Assembly: GCF_001311865.1 (NCBI RefSeq)
Contig: NZ_BBCD01000012.1
Location: 26,731 to 90,730, forward strand
From: Piscibacillus salipiscarius JCM 13188
GTDB lineage: Bacteria > Bacillota > Bacilli > Bacillales > Alkalibacillaceae
Direction: 5' to 3'
Length of the DNA: 64,000 bases
Numbering within the stretch: position 1 is the first letter of the stretch; every line of letters begins with the position of its first letter. A program made the translations under genes and the position numbers. Shown one piece after another: positions 1 through 9,164 of the stretch. The notes under the pieces were generated by a model that worked only from the letters and a program-made list of their open reading frames with translations, had not been told where the DNA came from and searched no databases.

Positions 1-183
1 TCTTTTTATATTTATTTTTTGTGTATGAATATAATTTGATGGTTTGTGCTGTAATAATAATCTTTTAAGTTGTTCATCGCTAATTGGTATACGGCTTTTC
101 GTCTTTGCTTGTTTTTGAACTTTTTGAGTTATAATCGGCGGCCTCTTATGAAAAAAAGTTGGTGGCTGTTGTTCATAATGCAT
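1..183 (-). CDS. Unknown protein, N-terminal part, runs off the left edge
   Basis: An open frame of 61 codons begins with ATG at 183 and continues past base 1 without a stop. A good ribosome site (TAAGGAG) lies about 9 bases upstream. The visible part is basic and rich in Gln, Pro and Lys (begins MHYEQQPPTFFHKRPP) and shows no signal peptide or membrane segment. I do not recognise the family. It is a separate transcript from odhAB, which is closed by the terminator at 243-270. Confidence 0.5.
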   Translation of the reverse strand, partial: MHYEQQPPTFFHKRPPIITQKVQKQAKTKSRIPISDEQLKRLLLQHKPSNYIHTQKINIKR

Positions 184-242
184 TATATACGCTCCTTAAC
201 TTTTTTAAAATTTATATGATTAGAAACCGCTAATTATAAATA

Positions 243-270
243 AAGCCCGCTCTTAAAACAGAACGGGCTT
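243..270 (-). terminator. Terminator of the odhAB operon
   Basis: An inverted repeat with arms AAGCCCG and CGGGCTT, extended by a further paired TCT/AGA, is followed on the minus strand by a T-rich stretch. It lies directly behind the odhB stop codon. Confidence 0.75.
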
Positions 271-277
271 CAATTAT

Positions 278-1555
278 TTAACCTTCTAGTAATAGATCAT
301 AAGGATCTTCAATCATTTGTTTTACTCGATCAAGGAATTGTACGGCTTCACGGCCATCAATGATTCTGTGGTCGTAAGACATCGCGATGTACATCATAGG
401 ACGAACCTCGATTGAATCATCTGGCATTACTTTAGGGCGTTTTTCGATCTTGTGCATTCCTAAAATACCTACTTGAGGAGTGTTTAGGATTGGTGTTGAT
501 AATAATGAACCGAAAATACCACCGTTAGTAATGGTGAATGATCCGCCTTGTAAATCTTTTAATCCTAATTTACCATCACGAGCTTTCTTCGCAAGTTCAC
601 CAATTTCGCTTTCAATTCCTGCAAAGCTTAGACGATCTGCATCACGAACAACTGGTACAACTAGACCTTCTTCAGTTGATACCGCAACTCCGATGTCGTA
701 GAATTGCTTCTTAACAACTTCATCGCCTTGAATTTCCGCATTGACTAATGGGAATTCTTTAAGTGCTCCAACTACAGCTTTAGTGAAGAATGACATGAAA
801 CCAAGTTTAACACCATGTTTTTCTTGGAATGCTTCTTTACGCTCAGAACGAACTTTCATCATATTTGTCATGTCTACTTCGTTAAATGTAGTTAGCATAG
901 CAGCTGTATGCTGCGCTTCAACTAGACGTTTCGCAATGGTTTGACGACGACGTGACATTTTCTCACGTACAACCGGCTTATCAAACTCTGTTTTCTCAGC
1001 AGATTTTTCTTCTTTCTTAGAAGATTTCTTACCTGAGTCAGCTTTAGCACTCGCAGCAGCTTCAACATCTTCTTTAGAGATGCGTCCTACTGGATCTTTA
1101 GGTTTGATTTCGCTTAAATCAATACCTAATTCACGAGCCCTTTTACGTGTCGCAGGCGATGCTACTGGTTGATCAGCTTGATTATCACTTTCGCCTTCTT
1201 CATCAGTTTGAGGCGACTCTTCTTTAGCTTCAGATTTTTCTTCTTTCTTCGGCTCTTCTTTCTTCTCTTCTTTGTCGCTAGAATCATCGGAGTCATCTGA
1301 TCCTGATGCTTCACCGTTTTCATCTACTTTAGCAATGACATCGCCTACTTCTACATCATCACCTTCTTCAACTAAAACCTCTGCGATCACACCAGAGAAG
1401 TCTGAGTTTACTTCAACATTAACTTTGTCTGTTTCTAATTCTACAACTGGGTCACCTTTTTCAACTTTATCGCCTTTTGAGACAAGCCATTCAGCAACCG
1501 TACCTTCTGTAATCGATTCGGCTAATTCAGGAACTACAATTTCCTTCACTTTCAT
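278..1555 (-). CDS. odhB: Dihydrolipoyllysine succinyltransferase, E2 of 2-oxoglutarate dehydrogenase
   Basis: E2 core of the cytoplasmic 2-oxoglutarate dehydrogenase complex; it transfers the succinyl group from E1 to CoA in the TCA cycle. The 425-residue protein has an N-terminal lipoyl domain (residues 1-75, lipoylated Lys44 in ETDKVNVEV), a very acidic/Lys-rich linker (about 80-125), a peripheral-subunit-binding domain (about 130-167) and a C-terminal acyltransferase domain ending in the catalytic motif SYDHRIIDGREAV. It sits 8 bases behind odhA and is surely cotranscribed. The ATG at 1555 is only 2 bases from the AAAGGAGG site; the in-frame GTG at 1549 has ideal spacing and may be the true start. 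The frame is intact. Confidence 0.95.
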   Translation of the reverse strand: MKVKEIVVPELAESITEGTVAEWLVSKGDKVEKGDPVVELETDKVNVEVNSDFSGVIAEVLVEEGDDVEVGDVIAKVDENGEASGSDDSDDSSDKEEKKEEPKKEEKSEAKEESPQTDEEGESDNQADQPVASPATRKRARELGIDLSEIKPKDPVGRISKEDVEAAASAKADSGKKSSKKEEKSAEKTEFDKPVVREKMSRRRQTIAKRLVEAQHTAAMLTTFNEVDMTNMMKVRSERKEAFQEKHGVKLGFMSFFTKAVVGALKEFPLVNAEIQGDEVVKKQFYDIGVAVSTEEGLVVPVVRDADRLSFAGIESEIGELAKKARDGKLGLKDLQGGSFTITNGGIFGSLLSTPILNTPQVGILGMHKIEKRPKVMPDDSIEVRPMMYIAMSYDHRIIDGREAVQFLDRVKQMIEDPYDLLLEG

Positions 1556-1563
1556 TTCCTCCT

Positions 1564-4393
1564 TTAATCGAGCGTTAATGCTTCATTAATAATTCGATTT
1601 TGTTCTGACTTATGAATGTTCGGACTACCAACAGCTGGTGAAGAACGATAAGGGCGTCCAACATATTCAAGCTTCTGTTTAACCTTTTTGATGGACTGAA
1701 TTCTTTCTTTAACAAAATCCCAACTACCCATATTCTTAGGTTCTTCTTGTACCCAAACAATCTCTTCTACATTTTTATATTTTTTCAATATCTTTTGTAG
1801 CTCTTTATCAGGGAAAGGATAAATTTGTTCTAAACGAACAATGTGAATCTCTTCATTAGGATCTCGATCCTCTAACTCTTCTTCAATATCAACCATGATT
1901 TTTCCGCTACCTATAACAAGTCGTTTGACGTTATCTGGCTTTTCTCCAATTCCTTCTTGTTCAAGAATGCTTAAGAATTTGCCATTTGATAATTTTTCAG
2001 CTTCAACGGCTACTCGTTGGTTACGAATTAGACTCTTCGGTGTCATAAGTACAAGCGGACGAGCAGCTTCTGTTCCTACAATCGCAGCTTGACGACGTAA
2101 TAAATGGAAGTACTGAGCTGAAGTTGTCACATTAGCAACTGTCCAGTTATTTTCAGCTGATAACTGTAAGAAACGCTCTAGGCGTGCACTTGAGTGCTCT
2201 GGGCCTTGACCTTCATAACCATGAGGCAATAGCATAACCATACTTGCAATTTGGCCCCATTTTGCACGGCCAGCTGCAATGAACTGATCAAAAATGACTT
2301 GAGCCGCATTCGCAAAGTCACCATACTGTGCTTCCCAAAGTACTAAAGTATCATCTGACTGAACACTGTAGCCATATTCAAACCCAAGAACACCAGCTTC
2401 AGATAACGGACTGTTGTAAATGCTGAATGATGAATTAGCATCTTCCAGACCATGGAAAGGGCTGTATTTTTCTTGAGTATTGACATCATTTAATACGGCA
2501 TGACGATGCGCAAACGTACCACGTTCAGAATCCTGGCCTGTCATACGAATTGGCGTTCCGTCTTTTAAAATTGAAGCAAATGCTAAGGCTTCACCTAAAG
2601 CCCAATCAATTTTCTCGCCATCATCGAATGCTTTTTCACGGCGCTTAAGGATTTTTTCAAGTTTCTTAAACCCTTCAAATCCTTCTGGACGTTTAACATA
2701 TCTTGATTAAGCTTCTTCAATGCATCTAGTTCAACGGCTGTTTCAATTTGATCCAATCCATTTACAACTTCATCAGGTAAATCAGGAACTGAAGGATCTT
2801 TAAATTCGCTTTCCTTCATGTTGTCGTAAATTTCACGAAGCTGTTTCTTTACGTCTTCTTTATATGTTTTAGACTCTTCTTCAGATAATACTTTTTCTTC
2901 AACAAGACGATTAGCATAAACTTCATATGCAGTTGGATGATTATCGATATCTTGATAAAGCTGAGGCTGCGTACCTCTTGGTTCATCCATTTCATTGTGC
3001 CCATAACGTCTATAACCAACTAAATCAATTAATACATCTTTTTTGAATTGTTTACGGTACTGATATGAAAATTCAACTGCAGTTAAACATGCAATTGGGT
3101 CATCTGCATTGACATGAATAACAGGAATTTCAAATCCTTTTGCTAAATCACTTGCATACTTAGTTGAGCGTCCATCTTGGTGGTTAGTTGTGAAACCTAC
3201 TAAGTTATTCGCAATTAGATGGATGGATCCACCCGTTTCATATCCTCGTAATTGGGATAGGTTTAACGTCTCCGCAACAACACCTTCACCGATGAATGCT
3301 GCATCTCCGTGAATTTGAATGTTAAATGCTTTATTAACATCATTCTTTGCATAGCCACTCTCATCACGCTGATCTTGTACCGCACGTGTATACCCACCTA
3401 CAACGGGATTAACAAACTCTAGGTGAGATGGGTTGTGTGCTAGTGTAATCCTTGTTTTACTTTCATCGCCTTCAACATACTCACGGTTTGCACCAAAGTG
3501 ATATTTTACATCACCTGTCCAACCATAGTTAATACCTGTTGAACCTTCTGATGGTACTAAAGTTTTATCCGGTGCATGAGCAAACTCAGAGAAAATCATT
3601 TCATAAGGTTTACCTAATACATGAGCTAATACATTTAAGCGACCACGGTGAGCCATTCCCATCATAATATGATCTACATCATCTTTATGAGCATTCATCA
3701 CCATACGATCTAGCATCGGCACCATGACATCTAAACCTTCTATAGAGAAACGCTTCTGGGCCACGAACGTCTTAGCTAAGAACTGTTCAAAGCCTTCAAC
3801 ATCGCCTAAACGCTTTAAAATCTGTTTCTTTTGTTCATTATCTACAGAAACATCAAAAGCGCCAGTTTCTACTTTCGTGTAGAGCCACTCGCGTTCATCA
3901 TCGTCAGGAATATGATTAAATTCGTATGAAATCGTTCCTGAATATTTCTTTTTAGATGCTGCACAAAATCCCAAGCATTTCTAACGTTGCTTGGTACTTT
4001 TGGTGTTAATAGTTTAGCATCAAGTTGTTTAAGGTCACCTTCAGTTAAATCATATTTTTTAGGATCAACTAAAGCTGAATACCTATCATCCTGCTTTCCA
4101 ACTGGAAAAATATCCGCTTCTAGATGTCCGTGTCTACGGATTGCCTCAACTAATTTCATCGCGGATGTTAGCTTTTGTAAATCAGCTGTTGATGTCGCTG
4201 ACTGACTAGTTGATGATTCACCAGTTGATTGAGACACCCAAGTAGGTGCTCCGTGTTCGTCAAACATATGACGCAGTGTTTCATCAACTGCATCAGGGTC
4301 ATCTAGGTATAGATCATACTGCTCTTCTACATAGCCCATATTCGGACCATGAAAAGCATCCCAAACATTGTCATTAGACCCTTTGATTGCCAC
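1564..4393 (-). CDS. odhA: 2-oxoglutarate dehydrogenase E1 component (interrupted by two frameshifts)
   Basis: Thiamine-diphosphate-dependent E1 subunit that decarboxylates 2-oxoglutarate and reductively succinylates the lipoyl group of OdhB. The full span equals about 943 codons, the normal Bacillus length. Three consecutive pieces join into one protein: the N-terminal region, the TPP-binding core ([26 protein letters not shown]) and the C-terminal transketolase-like part ([18 protein letters not shown]). Frame breaks lie at about 3950 (A5 where A6 restores QHLKKKYSG) and about 2700. The start is GTG at 4393 behind a GGGGG-type ribosome site. An essential-type enzyme with homopolymer breaks points to sequence error, not decay. 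Confidence 0.93.
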
Positions 4394-4615
4394 TGTTTAC
4401 TACCCCCATCAGTTTTCGAATAAGTAATTATTTCTACTTGTTTTATTAGCAGTTTTTTAAGTTATCTCTATCGAATTGTTTACCCTTTCTAGAGTATTCA
4501 CAAACAATTATAAAATCATAACTTAAAAACATCATAATCATCACAATTAGTATATATGAAAATTTACCAATAGAAAAGGTAAACACAACAAAAATTGTCG
4601 GATTAACGCATATAA

Positions 4616-6239
4616 TTAAAAATAGCTTCTTACTCCTTCAGACAAGAGGTTTAATAACTGGTCTTGCTGAGTTTGGTCAATATAGTGCCCTTGACGCTTC
4701 AAAGCAGGCAGAATAGTTACCTTAAACCACTCTTCCAGTTGAGCTTTTTTACTTAAAATATATGAATCAATAATCACCTCTTTAGCATCTGAGGGGAGCT
4801 CCTCTAACGTGATTCTAGTTAAATCCACATTTAAATATTCTAAAGAAGATTTCAGTTCGGTTTGGTTGCTATCATCCATTCCTAGTGCATTATGTATTTG
4901 CTTTTGGTCATGTTGTATAAAGTGATGGATGGCTTCTGAATCTGTTCTTTCTATTATGGATCTAAGTAGCTTCAGCCATTCAAAATCATAGTACTTATAA
5001 GCTATTTGAATGTTATACATCACTCCATCTTTTAATTCATGGGGTAAGCGATAATCCTCTTGAATAATCCTTTTCAATTCATCTAGTAAATCATGAGCAC
5101 CGATTTGTTTCAAGTTTTTTTGCACAAACAATAGACAAAACCTGAAACGCATAGCGTGGATCAAGTCCTATCATAGATGATTCAAACTGTTTCTGCTTAT
5201 TAAAATGTTCTAGTGTTTCAATCTTCGTAAGTCCTTTAAGGGGCTTTTTCATTCTGGTGAATATAAGAGCAGCAGCCAAGGCTTCTAAGGCCTGATACCC
5301 CAAACGTTTGCAGTCTTGCTTTAATATTTTTGTTTGTAAATATTAACCTCATGATTAATAGATAGCGTGTAGCCAACTTTTATAAACACCATTCGATTTA
5401 AAACAGGAGATGGTTCATCTGTTGTGACTCGTAGTAGATCGGGTTCATTTGTATGTCCAACCACAACCTCATCAGCTGACAACATCGATTGTCTAGATAT
5501 TTTATACTGATTTTCTTCTGCTAGTGATAAAAAAGGGTATAGTAATTTGGGTTCTGCCTTGAATATTTCCTGTAATTCTAATAGGCCTCTGTTAGCAGCT
5601 TGAAACTCACCATCATATCTATATGCTCTAGGGTCGGATGGTGATCCATATTTAGTTATATTCGCGTAATCAATGGATCCAATTAAATCAGAGGTATCTT
5701 GCGTATAAGGGTCTGCTGGGAAAAAACGTCCCAATTCCTTTCCGCCCTGATTTAGATATGTAGAATCGTTCAACGGGTACTGCTTTCCAATCCTTCCATT
5801 CGTCATTAAGACGCATTAAGTTATAAGGAGATAGCGTTCCACAAACCGTCATTGGTAACTGTTCTCTCACGTCATCTGGTAAGGCTAATAGAGGGTCTTC
5901 TTGCATTGGACACCCGCTTATTTGATATATAGCGCCTTCTTCAGTTTGCGTATATGTTTCTAATGCTCTTTTTAAAAAACGAACGATGCTTGATTTTCCG
6001 CTTCCGGGTGGTCCGACTAAAATAAGCATACGTTTTTGAATATCATATCCTAAACTTGCCGGGCGCAAGTACTGCTCATTAATTTGATTGATCAGCTCTT
6101 CGTTAACATCATTGGGAATGTGATTGCTCTGAATGGCATACTGAACAGCATGGTATAATAACTCATGAGCTCTTTTAGGCCTAAAAGTTCCTTTTAAAAT
6201 AAGATGAACATACTCTTCTAAAGACAAGTTGTATTCCAT
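4616..6239 (-). CDS. PrkA-family serine protein kinase / AAA ATPase, short paralogue (three frameshifts)
   Basis: A relative of the PrkA/YeaG kinase-ATPase used in sporulation and stress. Seen: Walker A GPPGSGKSS at residues about 76-84, the CPMQEDPL and GSIDYANI...GSPSDPRAYR signatures, the SADEVVVGHTNE segment and the IGLDPRYAFQVLS region near the C-terminus. The restored protein is about 541 residues, clearly shorter than PrkA (about 630), with a reduced N-terminus. Breaks lie at about 5740 (one extra G), 5330 (A5 for A6) and 5115 (A7 for A8). ATG at 6239 has an AGGAGGTG site 7 bases away. It is probably a second, divergent PrkA; its substrate cannot be told from the sequence. Confidence 0.85.
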
Positions 6240-6321
6240 CAATGAACACCTCCTGTCTTATATGTATTCAATTAATATTCGAGTTTGAGCTAATTTTAAT
6301 TTGAACAGATTTTGACAATAG

Positions 6322-6350
6322 TTCACAATCAGAAATTTTTTGGTTATAAT
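6322..6350 (+). promoter_or_regulatory. Sigma-A type promoter of the small membrane peptide gene
   Basis: A -35 TTCACA (6322-6327) and a perfect -10 TATAAT (6345-6350) are separated by 17 bases and lie 33 bases upstream of the ATG at 6384. A TTGACA at 6312-6317 is too far from the -10 box to pair with it. Confidence 0.7.
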
Positions 6351-6383
6351 AAAATTAATGATGTTGAATAGAGGTGGATCTTC

Positions 6384-6527
6384 ATGAAACTAGCAGTTAT
6401 TTTAGGAGTTTGTATTACATTTATTGTATCGATCTTCACAGCTGGTTACGATGCAAAACCAGGACAACCTAAAAATAATATTAAAAAGGAGCTTGGCGGC
6501 GAGTCCAAGCTCCTTTTTCTTTTATAA
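6384..6527 (+). CDS. Small hydrophobic peptide of unknown function
   Basis: A 47-codon frame with a GAGGTGG ribosome site 7 bases before the ATG. The N-terminal 20 residues form one hydrophobic segment (MKLAVILGVCITFIVSIF), followed by a short polar tail (AGYDAKPGQPKNN), so it is a small membrane-anchored or secreted peptide. The last 13 codons are the sequence of the terminator hairpin itself, so the reading frame runs through its own terminator. With its own sigma-A promoter it is a monocistronic unit between two minus-strand operons. I do not recognise a family. It could instead be a small RNA with a chance frame, but the ribosome site argues for translation. Confidence 0.6.
   Translation: MKLAVILGVCITFIVSIFTAGYDAKPGQPKNNIKKELGGESKLLFLL
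6483..6518 (+). terminator. Strong terminator overlapping the 3' end of the small peptide gene
   Basis: A 14-bp perfect stem (arms beginning AAAAAGGAGCTTGG and ending in CCAAGCTCCTTTTT) with an 8-base loop and a terminal T tract. Confidence 0.85.
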
Positions 6528-6595
6528 TACACATTTAAAGATAATTGCTAACTTCCTAACAACATTTTTCGGTCACCTTACCAATAATTAATAAA

Positions 6596-6623
6596 AAAGG
6601 CTACTCCAATAGGAATAACCTTT
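6596..6623 (-). terminator. Terminator behind trmL
   Basis: An inverted repeat AAAGGCTACTCC / GGAATAACCTTT (12 pairs with two G-U pairs) overlaps the trmL stop codon; on the minus strand it is followed by TTTTT. Confidence 0.65.
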
Positions 6624-7095
6624 AATCTAACTTCGGAAAACCTTGCTGTCTTAATGCCTCATATACAATAATGGCTGCTGTATTAGATAAATTTAATGAT
6701 CTAACTTGATCTGTCATATGAACTCTAAGGCATCGATCTTCTAAACCTTCGAGTAATGACGTTGGAATCCCGTCTGTTTCGCGTCCAAATACAAAGAATA
6801 TATCTTCTTCTGGATTACTATAGTCATAGTCTGTGTAGTATTTAGTTCCAAAGTTTTCGATATAGTAAAAGCTAGCCTTCGGGTACTTTTCATATAATTC
6901 ATCTAAAGAATCGTAATATAAAATATTCACATCATGCCAGTAATCTAAGCCTGCTCGGCGCAACATTTTATCTTCTGTTGAAAAGCCTAAAGGACGAATT
7001 AGATGTAATGTTGAACCAGTTGCTAACACGGTTCTTGCAATGTTCCCTGTATTAGCTGGAATCTCTGGTTGATATAAAACGACATGTATTCCCAT
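6622..7095 (-). CDS. trmL: tRNA (cytidine/uridine-34-2'-O)-methyltransferase
   Basis: SPOUT-family methyltransferase that 2'-O-methylates the wobble base of leucine tRNAs using S-adenosylmethionine. The 157-residue protein shows the family start (HVVLYQPEIPANTGNIAR) and the trefoil-knot SAM-binding motifs FVFGRETDGIP and RSLNLSNTAAIIVYEALRQ. Length is normal for TrmL (formerly CspR/YibK). The ATG at 7095 has an AGAGGTG ribosome site. It is a single-gene unit ending at the terminator that overlaps its stop codon. Confidence 0.93.
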   Translation of the reverse strand: MGIHVVLYQPEIPANTGNIARTVLATGSTLHLIRPLGFSTEDKMLRRAGLDYWHDVNILYYDSLDELYEKYPKASFYYIENFGTKYYTDYDYSNPEEDIFFVFGRETDGIPTSLLEGLEDRCLRVHMTDQVRSLNLSNTAAIIVYEALRQQGFPKLD

Positions 7096-7144
7096 GATGA
7101 CACCTCTTTAATTCGTTAATAACCGAGATGTATTATAGCATATT

Positions 7145-7674
7145 TTAACTCGTTTGGTGTAACCAATGTTCGGATGCTGTTTCGTGATGTAGTAGAAAGC
7201 GCTTATGATCAAGCCCACTTGCATAACCTGTTAACGATCCATCACTGCCTATAACTCTGTGGCATGGAATCGCAATTGAAATTGGATTCTTATTGATCGC
7301 TCCACCAACAGCACGTAATGCTTTTATATTCCCAATAGATTTTGCGATATCCTTATATGTCCACTGCTCGCCATAGGGAATCTCTTCTAACGTCTTCCAT
7401 ACTTGTTTTTGAAACTCAGTTCCTAATAAAGTTGTCTCAAATGAAAATTGATTTAGGTTCCCATTAAAATAACGAAGAAATTCATCTATTGCCTGACTGT
7501 ATGCACCATCTACAAATTCCGGTTCTGCAATGTCGTGCTTTTGACGCCACTTCTCGATCCATTCATCTCGGGCATTTAACTCACCCATTTTCACAAATAA
7601 ATGGACTCTCCGTCGCCTCCAATAATAATATTGCCAACTGGTGAATCAAACGTCGTCATTTTTAAAGGTTTCAT
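7145..7674 (-). CDS. ogt: Methylated-DNA--protein-cysteine methyltransferase (one frameshift)
   Basis: DNA repair protein that moves the methyl group from O6-methylguanine or O4-methylthymine to its own cysteine. The C-terminal domain carries the IPCHRVIG active-site motif followed by TGYASGLDHKRFLLHHE. The restored N-terminus (MKPLKMTTFDSPVGNIII) begins with ATG at 7674, behind an AAGGGG ribosome site; a second ATG at 7680 is too close to that site. A one-base frameshift near 7590 separates the first 28 residues from the rest. The gene starts 13 bases behind queG and is probably cotranscribed with it. Confidence 0.88.
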
Positions 7675-7687
7675 CAACATCGTCCCC

Positions 7688-8825
7688 TTATACTTTTTCC
7701 TTGAAAAAATCTAACCCTTTTCCATCTCAAATAAAACATCATCATCAGTTTCTTTAGACATTGCTTCTTCAATCATTTCGCATGCGTCTGATCGTCCGAT
7801 TTTCCCTATAGCCCAAGCCGCAGTACCCCGAATGACAGGTCTTGGGTCATTATGCATGAGGTCTTCTAATGTCTCAATTGATGTTTCATCTTTATAATGT
7901 GCTAAGGCAACGATAGCGTTACGTTGAATCGGTTTCTTGCCTCTCCAAGAACCTGACATGTTCCCGAAATTCTCCTTAAATTCCCGGTTTGAAATTTTAA
8001 GAAGTGGAATGAGTTTTGGTTTAGCTAACTCAGGGTCTGGTTCCATCTCAGGATGTAGATGATAATCCATGCCTTTATTCTTTGGACAAACTAGCTGACA
8101 CGTGTCACATCCGTAAATGCGATTACCTAACTTTTCGCGAAACTCATCTGGTAGAAAGTTTTTCGTTAACGTCTGGTAAGCTACGCAGCGCTGGGCATTA
8201 AGCTGACCGCCTTCAATGAGAGCGCCTGTCGGACAAGAATCCACACAGATATTACAATCCCCGCACCCTTCTTCAATTGGTTCGTCTGGTTCAAACGGAA
8301 TATTGGTGATCAATTCACCAAGATAGACCCATGAGCCATATTCTTCTGTAATGAGGTTGCAGTTTTTTCCAACAAAACCGATTCCTGCTCGCTCAGCCAC
8401 AGCCCGGTCAGATAACTCACCTGTATCAACCATGGCTTTATAAGCGGCTCCATCTAGCTTTTCTTGTAAAAACTCACCTAACAGGTTAAGCTTTTCTCTT
8501 AAAACATCATGATAGTCTTTTCCCCAAGAAGCTCGTGCGAAAATCCCTCGGCGCTCACCTTTTCGACTTTTCGGAGCATTTTTCATACGAGATGGATAGG
8601 CTAAAGCAATTGAAATAATTGATTGAGCCTTTGGCATTAGCTGTGTTGGAGTCGTGCGTTCTTCAATGCTGCCCTTTTCAAAACCGGACTGGAAACTCAA
8701 AGACTGTTGTACAATTAAACGCTGCTTTAGTGTGTCAAACGTATCTGTAGTTGTAAAACCGATCTTTTGAACACCGATTTCCTCACTATATTTAATTAAA
8801 TCTTTTTTAATTGCTTAATATCCAC
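7688..8825 (-). CDS. queG: Epoxyqueuosine reductase (frameshifts near both ends)
   Basis: Cobalamin- and iron-sulfur-dependent enzyme that reduces epoxyqueuosine to queuosine in tRNA wobble position 34. Seen: two 4Fe-4S motifs (CGDCNICVDSCPTG and CDTCQLVCPKNKG) and C-terminal HEAT-like repeats (NAIVALAHYKDETSIETLEDL, then GTAAWAIGKIG). Restored length is about 379 residues, normal for QueG. The GTG start at 8825 has an AAGGAGG site 7 bases upstream. Frame breaks lie at about 8806 (A6 for A7) and about 7725 (GGG for GGGG), after which the true end reads LDFFKEKV with its stop at 7688. First gene of a unit with ogt. Confidence 0.9.
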
Positions 8826-8928
8826 GCACGACCCTCCTTTTTATAAAAAATTACGTCGAATTTGAAGCGAAATTAATTTAAGACTAACTTGATGTGGACA
8901 AATGATTCATTAATGCGATCTTTTTATT

Positions 8929-9158
8929 CGAAATGCGGACAATTAAGTCGCTGATACGAACATTTATGGACAATATACGCACAATTAAATCGCCTATGCG
9001 AACACAACTAAGCGAAATACGGACAGTGTAGCCGGAAATGTGAACACTTTAATACGATATGCGGACAAATAATCCGTAGATAAGGACTCTTCTAAGCAAA
9101 ATACGGACACAAGGTCCGCCGATACGAACAATTCTACACGGAATACGGACACTTCACC
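8929..9158. repeat. Degenerate tandem array, 42-base period made of alternating 20- and 22-base half-units
   Basis: Half-units start at 8929, 8949, 8991, 9013, 9033, 9055, 9075, 9097, 9117 and 9139, with one degenerate unit inside the 8949-8990 interval. Type A (20 bases) follows CGnAATrCGGACA; type B (22 bases) follows CGCnGATACGAACA. They alternate strictly, giving a 42-base period and a 21-base half period. More degenerate copies may extend left to about 8884. No reading frame crosses the array. It fills the gap between queG and the ATPase gene; no promoter or hairpin was evident in it. Confidence 0.75.
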
Positions 9159-9164
9159 CGATAA

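Noticed and set aside
1272..1589. Plus-strand reading frame opposite odhB
   Set aside because: It is the Ser/Pro-rich mirror of the acidic linker of OdhB, with no ribosome site; a shadow of the real gene.
6312..6350. TTGACA at 6312 paired with TATAAT at 6345
   Set aside because: The spacing is 27 bases, too long for sigma-A; TTCACA at 6322 has the right 17-base gap.
8929..9158. CRISPR array
   Set aside because: Units are degenerate, only 20-22 bases apart, with no unique spacers between identical repeats and no cas genes.
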